Assembly (NCBI GenBank): GCA_030077755.1
Contig: JAQJZZ010000013.1
Coordinates: 1,302,001 to 1,366,000 of the forward strand
Direction of reading: 5' to 3'
DNA from: Filosporella fistucella
Lineage: Eukaryota > Ascomycota > Leotiomycetes > Helotiales
DNA length: 64,000 bases
Position numbers and translations under genes: made by a program
Notes under the pieces: generated by a model
Databases searched by the model: none
Told to the model about the DNA's origin: nothing
What the model saw: the letters and a program-made list of their open reading frames with translations, nothing else
Part shown: piece after piece, positions 35,296 through 46,542 of the stretch
Layout: each line of letters begins with the position of its first letter
How positions within the stretch are numbered: the stretch's first letter is position 1

Positions 35296-37411
35296 TTTCG
35301 TTATTTTCTCACTGAGAGCCCAACTTTGGACAGCGACGAATTAAGGAGAATAAATACAACAAGCACTCGCGACTGGAACTGCCGGATCATACCTCAGCTT
35401 CTTTTCGATGAACATCGCCAAGTCGGTATAATTCAATCTCTCCATGCTGATCTCGGAACGCAATCAAATAGTCAGGCGAGAGAGATCTTTATGAAACTAC
35501 CCCGCAATTGAGGCGTGCCAAACGGAACGGTCTGCTAAGTTGAAGAATGGAATTTCGGAGAACAGGCAGATTGAAACGTAGAACCGCGCATCGCTCCACC
35601 TCTGGAGACCATGATATTGTTCGACTACAGCCGTCACTGATACATGCGCTATTCTGGCTTGGCATAAGAAGTGCCGATTGGAATGGATGCTGAGAAGAAT
35701 GAATATACTTCAATTGCTGTTCTGCCACGGGTAGAATCGAGCATCGGTGGACGTCGCCCTGTAGCCAGTCTGCAAACCGCACACGAGAATCCAACGTCGC
35801 ATTACGACAACTGACGGAGCCGGATGGGTTTTGCGCGGAGGAATGCCATTTCGTCGTTCGAAAATTGTCTGCGATATCTGGGGGCAAGCCGTATTTCAAA
35901 CCCAGCAGCGTTAACGGTGTGATATTCAATTGGGATTATGTTTTTCCAAAGTTGCAGGTGCTACAGGTGGTTGGGGTGTCACGTCAACAGCCCGAGAGCC
36001 CCTGAGGTGTCAACAAGCACGTGCCTCCCTACACCTACAGTATTACTGTACATCATTGCCCAACAATTCCCACCTGAGCAATGCCGCTCACCAGAGACCA
36101 CAAAGTCCTTGAGAGACGATAATGAGCGATTATTTGGTGATGACTTGCCCCCTACTCTTTTCTTATTTTTTTATACTGGCAGAGCATCATTAATTGGCTT
36201 CATAGGATCCATACGCTGTATACATACATACTCGTCAAAAATGCTTGAAAAATATGCTAACAGGAACTCAACTCATAGTGCTTGCCAACTCGTTTCCAGC
36301 TACTCCGCTGATAGATCTTATGTTTCAACTCTTTCACTTTTCTTCTCCTTGTATCGACCTTGGGGGAGCAGGCGATTCGAACCAAAAAGCGAAACGTTCC
36401 GTTCATTGAGCTGCTACATTTTGCAGATATTTCTGCGAACGACTATATTTTGTACGAAAAGTAATTCAGTTCAGAGAGTCATTTTTCGAAACACTCTTCA
36501 TGAGAAACTTGTATAAGTAGGCCGAATGAACATCTCAAGGAGAGACAACGATTCGAATGCGTATCTTGATTAGAGATGTTCTGCTGCAGGACACAGTGTG
36601 CCCTACATAAAAGGAGGGTCGACACACGACTTCGCCTCAAGCCATGTCTCAGTTGTACTGGTACTTGATCAGATATGCCAGTCCATCATCATAAGGCGAA
36701 ACCTTCTGGCTTTTTATAGAAACAAGAGCAAGACTCAGATCCTTCATCATGGGGTATGTACATCGGTGAGGGAAATCCAAGGAATTAGTTCAGAATGTCG
36801 ACTTTGATGTGGGCTCAATAGACATCGTCTTTCAAGGTCGAGGTCGAGTGACTTTTGATTTTGTTTCAGGTAATGAATCATCCTACTCATGAGCATACCT
36901 TGGATATAATATGTAATATTCCAAGCAGGCTAGTAGGATCTGCTAGAAGTCGCAGTTCAACAATTGCAGGGACTAGGACCGAATCTGAAGTTCACAGACA
37001 GAAAGGCTCAAATTATTTGGCTCGATTGTGGAGAAACATAGGGCACCATTGTGCCGCATTCACACCGAAAAGCTGTTGACGGCAAATTCCGGTGTTAGCA
37101 TTGCCAAGGCATAGGAACTCAGCCCTTCGAGGAGGCTTCAACAGACGTCCAATTAGCATTTTGCAAACGAGACGCCATAAACAACGCCTCCTCCCCTACT
37201 ATAATTTTTACAGGTCAGGTTTTCGCTGTGCTGAAAAGAGAAATGATCCCACTAGGTCATCGTAAGGCATGGCTTCATCATTTATCAAGTCGACTGCCCT
37301 TGCCGTGCGAGCAATTTGTTACTTTCACTTTCATAGCCTTATCATTCTCACATTCCAAAGACAGACAATATAAAAGAGCTCTTTGGAAATCACATAGTCA
37401 TATTCACAAAC
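35296..37411. other. Gene-poor intergenic stretch
   Basis: About 2.1 kb. The left part is the promoter of the secreted GMC gene. Frames of 146 codons (35489-35929, minus) and 192 codons (35938-36516, plus) have no recognisable family, signal or splice pattern. Confidence 0.5.
37366..37375 (+). promoter_or_regulatory. TATA-like element
   Basis: The sequence aatataaaag lies about 40 bp before the ATG at 37412. Position is approximate; function is inferred from sequence and spacing only. Confidence 0.4.
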
Positions 37412-38180
37412 ATGCGTGCTCAGAATCTCCGTGTCGCGCTCGCTCTTTTGTTGCTACCTGCAGACATATGGGCTCTTCAATCAGCGACATTGGATATTGA
37501 TTTCACGGCTGTATTGGGGCCACAAGTAACAGCTTGTCCTGTGTCTAATTCAGCATCTATAGCGTAAGTACAGACTCTTCTTTGGAGAATTCTATCAGTC
37601 ACTAACTCTATCCGTAGTGCCCTCAATTTATGCGAAGATGATCAATTCACTAGTGTTTTCAACAAGTGCCTGGTAGGGACTTGTGGCAAGGTATCTTGTT
37701 CGTGGTACAAGTCGATTGCAAAGTAAGTCCTCTGATTGAGTGATGTTAAAAGGAAGATCTAAATCTGGGTTCAGGACTTGTCTCCCTTCTTTCTGCACCG
37801 TCAATTCTAATACCTGGTCCGACTGGGCTTCTGCCGAATGCTCGGGAAACGGTGCGAATCATGCCACGACTACAAAATCCCCGGGAAGTGTCACATCCGT
37901 AAAGAGCTTTGCATCGATCGCATCAGTCACAGCATCAGCTTCGTCAACTTCATCTGTAGCAGTGTCAACTCCCTCTGCAACGGCATCGGTGGCTCCGGTT
38001 GGCACGACTCCCAGGGCCACGGCGACAGCGTCCCCAACGTCGGCTCTTACATCAGGAACTCAAGCGGCTGTATCGTCCTCTACTAGCACGGGTGAGGCTG
38101 CAGGATCGTCGGGTTACTTGTATGACAGGGCCTTTACAACCTTTTTTGGCGTGTTAGTGGCGATACTTTATGGCATGTAA
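37412..38180 (+). CDS. GPI-anchored, 8-cysteine, Ser/Thr-rich surface protein
   Basis: Three exons (37412-37563, 37618-37722, 37775-38180) give 220 aa. A signal peptide (LRVALALLLLPADIWALQS) is followed by a small domain of about 90 residues holding eight cysteines (TACPV, NLCED, NKCLV, GTCGK, VSCSW, KTCLP, SFCTV, AECSG), resembling CFEM-like modules, though the spacing is not the classical CFEM pattern. The rest is a Ser/Thr/Ala-rich stalk ending in a hydrophobic tail (FTTFFGVLVAILYGM), as expected for GPI anchoring. It is probably attached to the cell wall or outer plasma membrane. Homologous roles (haem capture, adhesion) are only guesses. A TATA-like element lies about 40 bp upstream. Confidence 0.85.
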
Positions 38181-38502
38181 ATTAATTTGCAGAACGTAGC
38201 TGATAGGGAAGGCTTTCAATATAATTCTTCTTGATCTGATTCTAATATTCTAGCTGATAGAATGAAAGGTCTCCATTTTCCGGTTTGTTCTTCACTTGTC
38301 CATTTTTCCGTCCTCATGAAGCCGTCTTTGCTCAGCGGAGAACATATTCGACAAAAGAAATCTCACAGTCACGCGAGTAGTCAGGGAGACGAAGTATGGC
38401 ACTTTCAATGGTATCTCAAATTCAATGCTGATCTAGTCTAATAATGTACAAACAAACAAAAAAGAGAGAAATTATCCAAGCGCACAACATCTCCTACACT
38501 CA
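38181..38502. other. Intergenic (convergent 3' ends)
   Basis: 322 bp between converging genes; 3' untranslated sequence only. Confidence 0.6.
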
Positions 38503-39777
38503 TCATGCATATCGTGGCGGACCATCAGGATCCTGCTTGCCCTGCGATGGAGGAGGTCCCGGTGGAGCAGCGAACCCAGAATCAGTTCTCTTCGGAGATC
38601 TTGGCGGCGGTGCTGGAAAGCCAGAATCTGTTCTTGCGATGGGTGTCAGATTCTCGTGGGCGGCCTTTGCATCCGCATATGCTGAAGGAGGTCCGGATAC
38701 AGGACGATGTGGTTGAGGAGGCGGGTTTTCGAAATTTGGTGGAGGTGCGAAATGTACCTTCTGCTCATGCGATGGCTCGCTCATCTTCTCCACATCCACA
38801 TCTCCTGGGGGCGGCATTTGTGCTGCCTGATTCAATACTGTTTGATCCACATCTGTTCTACCCTCTGCTGATTTGACGACTTCCATCAACATTTTTGTTT
38901 CGACTGGGATGTTCTTGACGTTTCCAGCTAAGATTTGACCAATTGGCATTCTCTCTCCATAGAAGCGAGCATTTTCGTCATTTCTCTCGACAATGATTGT
39001 TCCATCGAGTTGCAGGCCGCCATACAATCCTCGACTCTTCATGTAAGTCCAGATTGGCTTTCGGTCTTTAAGTACCTCGGACTCTAGGACCCCACCAACA
39101 CCAACGGGACCGGCAACCATACTAAGCTCACCTCCGAGGGAAACCCGGACTTTGCTGAAAGCTTCCAAGGCTTTGCGGTTGTTGATTACGACCACGCAGT
39201 CATAAATATCGATACCGGCCATGAATCCAACGCCGAGGGTGTGGATCAAGATACCGGAGGGCGGTGACCAACTTCCATCTTCCTTGCGTGCAATCAAAAC
39301 ACCGGATCCGCCGGCTCCGGAAACCCAAAGACCGGTTCTCATAACAGTGAAGATAGCCAGACCGACACAGTTCTGGATGACTTTCTGCGGGATCTTTACC
39401 AGGACCTTTGGCTTGCCCTTAGGACCTCTGGAGTTTGGCGATGAAGAGCCACCCTCTTCCTTGTAAAACCCATCCTCTGTTGTTGTTGTTAGCTAAATCC
39501 AGGGACCAAATTCCAGATACATACTGCAGAATGACTTCAAAACTCTTGCTGCTTTGTCGGATTCATGATCAAGTGTCGTTGGCCAGAAAGCCTCAGAGCC
39601 AATTTTGTTCGTCAATTTATTCACTGGGGCTCCAAGTTTTTCGAAGCCGGCCCAGGCTTTATCAAATGTTGCCTTTCCTCCATGCTTTGCTTTGTCCCAT
39701 GCGGACGGCTTGGTAGTTTTATTTGTAGCCGTAGCAGGAGCAGGAGCAGGTGTTGGGTTTTGTTGAGAAGGATCCAT
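38503..39777 (-). CDS. SYLF (Ysc84/Lsb3-type) lipid- and actin-associated protein
   Basis: Two exons (39777-39525, 39476-38503, intron 48 nt) give 408 aa. After a Pro/Ala/Thr-rich start, the SYLF domain covers about residues 65-290: the splice creates KSFCKDGFYKEE, then KVLVKIPQKVIQNCVGLAIF, VSGAGGSGVLIARK, GILIHTLGVGFMAGIDIYD and SLGGELSMVAGPVG. SYLF domains bind phosphoinositides, and in yeast Ysc84 works in actin patches during endocytosis. Here the C-terminal SH3 domain of yeast Ysc84 is missing. It is replaced by a proline-rich tail with a repeated RTDSGF(P/A)APP motif, which could itself be an SH3 ligand. Such SH3-less forms are common in filamentous fungi, to my knowledge. Confidence 0.93.
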
Positions 39778-42570
39778 TTCGAGTGATTGATTAATTGTCG
39801 ATGTGAGCGATGGGGAGACGCAAAATGGGAGAGAAAGGAGAGGATATTTATCCCACTCTCTCCGCCACGTGCAAATGGCAACGCGTGGATACGCAGTTCG
39901 GAGAAATTCCGAATTTGTGGCTCATCGTACTCCGTATAAAATATGACGAAGCAAAATGCGAAGCAAGTTGCGACTCGGCCAGTGATGTCATTTAGAAATG
40001 TGACTAAGCAGGAAATCTTGCTGTTGAGTTTGCGGGGATATCAAGATTCAAACTGCTGAGCCACAGTTTTAGTGGGGCCGAAAGCTAAGCCCCGCCCCCC
40101 TTTTCAAGTGTTCGTCTATTTTCAGGCTGTGCGAGCTGTGGAAAGCTTTATGCCACTGGTGGGAAGATTTCTGTTCAGTATGAAGCAAGATTCAAAAGAG
40201 AACGCTTCCAGTAGTTTGCTTGTCACCTGAAGTTCATGTTCCCATATGAAGGTATCCCAAGGCAATGTAGAGAAAAATGCTATCCAAGATATCACATTTC
40301 CGATAAACTTTGTTCCTACATTTGGCATTACCCCAAAGAATGTGGGACGGGATGTTATTCGTGATACTAGCTAGGTCTTTGATGAGATTTCAATTTAAAG
40401 TTCGTCCAAAGACTACCTGGACATGTGATGACACCATATGAAAGTGATTGACATGTGCGAAAACTTGTACAATTATTTAATTGCGGCTAATCATGAAAGG
40501 ATTAAACACTGATCTCAGCCAGTAATTCATCGCCCATTGGAAAGTTTCTTCTTGGATTCAATTCATCACCTAAGAAACTCGTCAAGGAACTTGCACCCCC
40601 TGTTAACCTGTGACTAGCACTCTCAAGAGTGTTATCAAGAACTCTGATAATGCTTCTTATCTATACATACGTCTTTTTCTTGTCTTTTTGGAATATGAAT
40701 AAGGGAAAATTAAGTATTATTTTGATTTATATATTGATAATTGAAGCTTCAATGCCATGCTTCGTCTCTTCTAGTAGTGCTAAGGCAGTATTCAATTCTG
40801 ATATCTTGCCACATTGCCTAGCACCATTTGCCGCTTCTATAGTTTTCAAGCAATCTGCGTTCATGCGGATATTGCATCGACTAGCAGATATTATTCTCAC
40901 TAAGAGTTAATATTTGAACATGAGTTCAGAATGCTTGCAAGTGAATGACGAAGTGAATGTTTACTACACACTAATCCCAAAGGCCGTGTTCGATATCGGT
41001 TTAAGGATATTATCTTGATTTGGTAACGGCTGTGGAAAAACGAACCGTCGATAAGAATAAAGTCGAATGAATTCGGGCTTGAGAAACAGTTTAGTTGAAG
41101 TTCTTCCGAGTTCCACCTCTTGCCATACAGACCACCTCCGACCCTAAGAGGTATATATATTCTTCAAGGGCGGCCATAGTCACTAGGTAGACCACAGAAC
41201 GAGCGGAAATGAGAGATATGAGATGTTTCGGTGACTACCTGCTCAAGATTATGACTACACATGCACAGTTCGATGTTAGGGAAAACCGCTGTACCTTAAA
41301 GAGCAGATTAACCACTGTCAACAATTTTCCATGCCAGTCAGCGACGATAGATTGACTACGAGACTCATCGGTTGGAGATTTGACCGCGATTCAAGTGACG
41401 AACTTAGGTAGCTTCAGCTTTCGAGCCGATTGCCCAGCTGGTTTCAAGCACTTTCACTTGTAAAATCTCGTTCCAGGCGCATTTTACGCAAGGGCAAAGC
41501 TTCAGACATTCTGCCATTCTCGGACAGAACTAAGCAGGCTTCTCCGTAAGAATAGTAACCCGATCCTCGACTAGTACACTAAGCGAAGTACATTAAACTA
41601 GCTTTGAGGATAGCTTGTAGTGCTCTGTTTAAGTTTGGCACTTATGGTCAAATCGAAGAAAACGTACCTACCTTGACTGCCTGGACCATTTAATGGGGTT
41701 CTTTGTATGAGGTGAACTTTCAAGAAAAAATAGTGATGATATGGAAGGGGGACATTATTCTCCAAAGCTGTTTTGTACCTTGGGATAAAACATCGGTGAT
41801 CGGCTCAACACAGCGGGAATCGTGCCGCGCAGTTACAGGAGGAGCTTGGAGATGTAGATGCGGAATTGATTGAGGCTTAGTAAGTGTGAATTTTGCCAAA
41901 TGACTTCCCGCCCCCAACATCAGCAGGATTATATCCATATTGCTATGGCTTTAGCCATTTGAATTTGCTACTATAAATTTTTTCTCTATTTTGGGAGCAG
42001 TGTGAATATCGGCTGCGAGATTTGTAGCCTGAGCACAAGATATTTTCCCTGCTTCCGCATTTGACTATTACTGCAGTTATGGAAGGATTCTAAGTAAACG
42101 ATTACACGATACTCCCCTGCGGTGTTCCAAAACTCTCTACAGCATGTCTGGTATTTGCTCTGTCGCGTTCAAGCTTGTCCAGAAATTCTAGAATTAGATA
42201 ACGCAGAGAGCGCAAGTGTTCTTCATGTCCACTTACAATTCTCCATCGGCGGCCGACTTGTTTCATTTCTAATATACCCCATAGCCTCACATAATCTGTA
42301 TTTTAAACTTTCCTGCATTTCTGCTTATGTTCGTAGCACAATGCTGATGTGAACTTAATATACTCTGCGCTCGATATTGTTTTGGTCTGACATGAGCCTT
42401 GCACTGCCATTCATGATGAAAAGGATCTCTCAATTCACAATTTCTATAAAGCCTCGAGCGTTTCCTATCAATTGAGACATAATTGAATCAGTGCAACTTT
42501 ATTCTATTTACCTTCATATAGAATTAAATAACCAGAACTACAACATTTCAAATCCTCGATCTCAATCACC
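39778..42570. other. Gene-poor intergenic stretch
   Basis: About 2.8 kb. The left end is the SYLF promoter. AT-rich short frames (40629-40910, 41720-41938) are not convincing. At 42320-42102 (minus) a short protein-like piece (RDRANTRHAVESFGTPQGSI) with a GTAAGT-bounded gap is seen but cannot be joined in frame. A ctataaagc TATA-like site is near 42444, upstream of the RNase gene. Confidence 0.45.
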
Positions 42571-43189
42571 ATGCTTTCCGCAAGCACTTTCACAGCTCTC
42601 CTTCTCCTCGCCTCCAACTTGTACGCTTCTGCCAGTGTTCTGCCCCGCAACCCAGATGCTTCTGAAATTCACTCATTCGAACCCATTATTATTCCAAAAG
42701 ATGTAAATGGACAACTCGACGTGGCTGCCATTGATGCCATCCTTCTCGACATTACAATCGGTGCAGCTGCTAAGAAAGCCACATGTCCAGCGACGAACAA
42801 TGGAGCGAATCGAAACTATGCACAGAGAGCGTATACCGAGAATCAGGTGAAGGCTGCTATGCTCACTGGAGCTAAGCTTGGCGCTGCCGACAAGACTGTT
42901 GGTGCCAGTAAGTCAGAACACGAGTTTTTTTTTTCCAGAGCAATGACTAAAGAAGATAGATTCATATCCTCATCTCTTCAGCAATGTTGAAGACATTCCG
43001 TTCACATGTGGCAAGAATAAACAGGAGTTTCCCATTTTGTTAGATAACTCTGTTTATACTGGTGGGGCAGTTGATGCTATTCCGGATCGTGTTGTGTGGG
43101 AAGCCAGGAGTACCAAGAAGGCATATCAGATTTATTTCTGTGGCGTCATGAGACATGGTCCTGCTAGACCATTCTTACTCTGTCCATAG
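42571..43189 (+). CDS. Secreted guanyl-specific ribonuclease (RNase T1/N1 family)
   Basis: Two exons (42571-42907, 42960-43189; intron 52 nt with GTAAGT donor) give 188 aa. There is a signal peptide (first about 20 aa), then about 50 residues of probable propeptide ending at KK (68-69). The core follows with the four expected catalytic residues of the family: YPH (H117), EFP (E135), DRVV (R156) and RHG (H178), in the usual order and spacing. Such enzymes cut single-stranded RNA after G outside the cell. The long active-site loops typical of ribotoxins are not obvious, so I call it a plain RNase. The first acceptor-like site in the intron (tttttttttccag) would lead to a stop; the one at 42959 keeps frame. 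Confidence 0.9.
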
Positions 43190-43727
43190 ACATTGACATA
43201 TCCTGGGGTAGTGAGGAGAATTTGAGAAGGATGACGACATTTTGGCTTGAGAATTTTTAAGGTACTATAGATGGATTCATAGAACAAAACCCTTCCGATA
43301 GAGTGGAACGTTTTACTGTGACTTCGAGAGGTTCATGAGCAATCCAATTGTACAGGTGATAATGAATAAACCAACAAAGGTAGACAGCATAAATAACATT
43401 GATTGGCAAAGCATCACAAAACAGGTCAATAAATAGCAGAACATCATTTCAAGCATGGGGTATTTGACGAGTTTGGATTACCATCTAACCCAACCAGGGG
43501 TATTACCATGATTCTCATCAAACCACAGCACACCCAACCACTTCGTCCTCACAAAACTCGGCCCCATGCCCAGCAGAAAGAAAAACCTGTGTCCAAAGCA
43601 CTGCCTGTTTTTCCTCCACCAGACAACCACCCAGAAGCATGAGCTCCATAGTCCCCACTCATGCCCAATCCAGCGGTTCCCGAGGCGCACATCGACATGC
43701 ACTCTGGCTTTTCCCATCCCAATCTAT
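43190..43727. other. Intergenic (convergent 3' ends)
   Basis: 538 bp containing both 3' ends. Two overlapping short frames (43478-43790) are not supported. Confidence 0.5.
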
Positions 43728-44127
43728 CTAATACAGTCCGACAGTAATGTCACCCCGTACCCGCGCTGTGAGATGGACTTCTGCTTCTAGATCGAGCTTG
43801 ATACCGACCATCAATGCTGCAGCCTTTAGGTTTCCGTGCTCATCAGTTGCACCTTTCAGTAAAGAACCTGGTCATGTAAGCTTGTGCCATGTGATGTTGA
43901 TGCATGACTTACCAGCTGGAGCTCTGAGACCCTCTGATGTGGGAAGACCAGGTGTTTGGAAGTTGGTGGCTAGTGATTTACGGCCGGTAGTATCCTCACT
44001 GGGCGAGTAAGCGGCACCTCCTGCGGTTTGGTTGAAGACTGCGCTGGAGGGGATTTAGAAGGTGTAAAACGTGATGGAATATGTTGTCAGATATAGAGGA
44101 AAGAAGGGAGACTTACGCTGAAGACAT
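43728..44127 (-). CDS. Small conserved-looking protein with an 11-nt first coding exon
   Basis: Three exons on the minus strand: 44127-44117 (ATG plus 8 nt), 44043-43913, 43867-43728; introns are 73 and 45 nt, both GTAAGT donors. They close to 94 codons, 93 aa. The product starts MSSAAVFNQTAGGAAYSPSE and ends LTARVRGDITVGLY. The middle is low-complexity and polar; the C-terminal third (KAAALMVGIKLDLEAEVHLT) looks like an amphipathic strand-rich piece. No signal peptide. The pattern suggests a small conserved fungal protein, but I do not know its function. The tiny first exon means automatic annotation would likely miss or truncate it. Confidence 0.7.
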
Positions 44128-45201
44128 GGTTGGTTGTCTGCGGGGTGTGCGGGAAGTGGGAGTAGGGGACGACGTTTTGAATATTCGTTTCGTAGTTTTG
44201 GGAGGACTTGTGATTGGTTGTTCAGGAGGGATGTTAAGAACAGGAGCAGGACCGAGATTGATAGGCCAAGTGATAGTTCGATGTGATTAGAATGAAATGA
44301 TATAATGAGATCTCGCCTGGAGAGTCTGCTGTTCTTATAGGATGAGAAGTGGATGAAGATTGCTTTTTCACTGGGAATCAAGCTCGTTTTATACATTATT
44401 CTAGAAGCCTTCTGCTAGACAAATTCGCATCTCGAGAGATGGCAATGGCGAGAACGGTATTGCGCATCCCAAACACGACCCAGGCGTCTCAAGTCTCAAA
44501 TCATCAGTCCATATCTCTGCAGGAAGGTTACCCCAGATGTTGCTTTTGGTTACCAACCAAGACTTCGTTCCTGTCATGCAGCGACTTTGAAGATGTCAAG
44601 GCGACCCTGAAATTGGGAGGCACAGAGTTGGCAAGGAACCCCTTTAAAATGGCCTTACATCTGATACAGATGCGGTTAGGCGAGGAAAATCATCTGGTGA
44701 TGTTCTCCTAGCTGGTCCGTGAATCGTTTCTGAAATTATCCTTGACATCCCGCGACATTTTAATCCTTACCGAAGATCTTTTATATGACCACTTTTCCCC
44801 TAGCATGAATTTATTCTCGGTTCGCCCCGAAATTGACAGGAAGGTTGGAGAAGAAATCACATCTGAAAGTACACTCAGAAAAGCTGCCACTTTGCTTTCG
44901 AGAGTCCCCTTCTGCATCTCTGGAAGATCAGAATCTGCAAAAATGACTTCCTTGCTTGTTGCTTTACTTACTACCCCTGCGCTGCTTGCGACAAATGAAG
45001 CTATTCGGCAAGGACAGACAAAAGACAGAAGAGAAGAGCATCGAGCACGGAGATCAAATCTTATCGTGAGCTGTGTTGACAATTCAATTCTAAGCCATGA
45101 AATTGATCACAGGCAAGTTGCCTTGAAGAATAACAAGGTGATAACTTATACTGTCAATCATATCTTTACTAATTGTTTGGCAGGTATACATTAAGACAGA
45201 C
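44128..45201. other. Intergenic between divergent genes
   Basis: 1.07 kb carrying two promoters. An open frame at 44742-45194 (plus) overlaps the presumed leader of the next gene; it lacks family features. A possible leader intron ends at about 45183 (tttggcag). Confidence 0.45.
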
Positions 45202-45615
45202 ATGAGCGACAGTACTATGCATCCATTTGCTGGATACTACCTACCTTACCCTGATGCTGGCTATGAGGGTTTGGTCTCCACTATAACAGATGTTGCGCCG
45301 ATTCTGAATTGGATATATGTCGACCGCGAAACCTATCAAGTCAAGTATGGTGTCAAACTAGATGCCCATCCCAACATCACAGGTCCCTTCGACTGCACAA
45401 GGCAGGATAGGAGAATGACTTTGGAACAATGGGAAGGATTTGTTGCGGTAAAGATTGAAGAGGGCGAAGACGCAGGAATGTGGGCGCTATATTTTGATAG
45501 AGACGACGACGGATTAAGAGCTAAGCTAGGAAGAGGGAGAAAGATTCTCGAGGTAGAGTTGGTCAGGTGGGAGAAGAGAGTTCGGAGGGGAAAACCACTC
45601 GGCGATATGAGATAG
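45202..45615 (+). CDS. Conserved fungal protein, 137 aa, unknown function
   Basis: Single coding exon starting MSDSTMHPFAGYYLPYPDAG. The body has EDAGMWALYFDRDDDGLRAK and GPFDCTRQDRRMTLEQWEGF, blocks I recall from conserved uncharacterised ascomycete proteins. No signal peptide or TM segment; strands alternate with acidic loops, so probably a small globular cytosolic or nuclear protein. The ATG lies shortly after a likely intron acceptor in the leader (tggcag at about 45182). Function unknown. Confidence 0.75.
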   Translation: MSDSTMHPFAGYYLPYPDAGYEGLVSTITDVAPILNWIYVDRETYQVKYGVKLDAHPNITGPFDCTRQDRRMTLEQWEGFVAVKIEEGEDAGMWALYFDRDDDGLRAKLGRGRKILEVELVRWEKRVRRGKPLGDMR

Positions 45616-46542
45616 ACCAGAGGCAATTGATAATTTTCATCCGATGTTACTCGTAAAAGTTCGCATAGTGTGACTTGACCCGAATCGCTGGAAACAGGAG
45701 AAACATCGAACGAAAAAAACAAAGGTTCTAGACCAAGAAAGACTGTACCCACAATTTCCTTCATCATACAAACTCTCTTTGTGAGTACGAAGAGAGTGTC
45801 CCGATTTGATTGATCTCCGATTATTCCCCAGCTGTTCCTCGTTGAGGAGATATTGACATTTTGTTCGGACGACTTGGCGCTGGCTCCTCCTACAGAAGAC
45901 TACGGCGCCATCGCACGATAATTTCATTATCGTCCCATCTTCCAATGTTGACTCAACTACAATTAGTATAGGGTTGTTGAAACCCTCCTGATTCACAACA
46001 TAAGCATTTCTAAACAACTTATCGTGCGATTCTTCAGCAGTACAACAACAGTGCTTGTCGAGGCTGTAACACCAACGTCCGTTCCCCCCCTCAAGCCTAA
46101 AACTGTTGTTCAGCCTGACGCATGCACTTCTACAACATCATTCGATATCAAAATCCTCTAACGAGCCTCAAACGCCATTTACCCGCGGACCAATTATATT
46201 CGTTGCGACCCTAAACATTGAAGAAATTTGTGGCTCTATCTTACTGACCGTGGCGTTCATGCATAACTCCAAATGGGCCCATCGGGACCAATGCGGTTAA
46301 TGCATGCAATGTTCGTCACGGGGAACAAAGAAGCTTCGAAGATCATCGGAAGATATACTCGTGCCGCTATCGTACCATGCGTCGTCAAGCGAGTTTCACT
46401 AGGGTGGAACAGCCTCCATGGCAACGGTGGTGCTAATATTGATAGCAAGTTGGCGAAATAGGCCAGGGTGGATTGACATGATTGCAGATTGACTTTTCTT
46501 CTTAATCCTTATCGTATCTATTAGCAAAAATATACTCATGAA
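45616..46542. other. Intergenic
   Basis: 927 bp between two plus-strand genes; no supported gene or RNA. Short frames on both strands lack family features. Confidence 0.5.

Noticed and set aside
36360..36395. Sequence like a tRNA B box (minus-strand ggttcgaatcgcc)
   Set aside because: No matching T-stem, acceptor stem or A box around it.
35938..36516. 192-codon open frame on the plus strand
   Set aside because: No signal, domain or splice pattern; Ser/Tyr/Leu-rich composition looks like a chance frame.
42102..42320. Two short minus-strand pieces separated by a GTAAGT...TCTAG gap
   Set aside because: Joining them creates a TAA at the junction, so it is not a valid gene model; too short to call a pseudogene.
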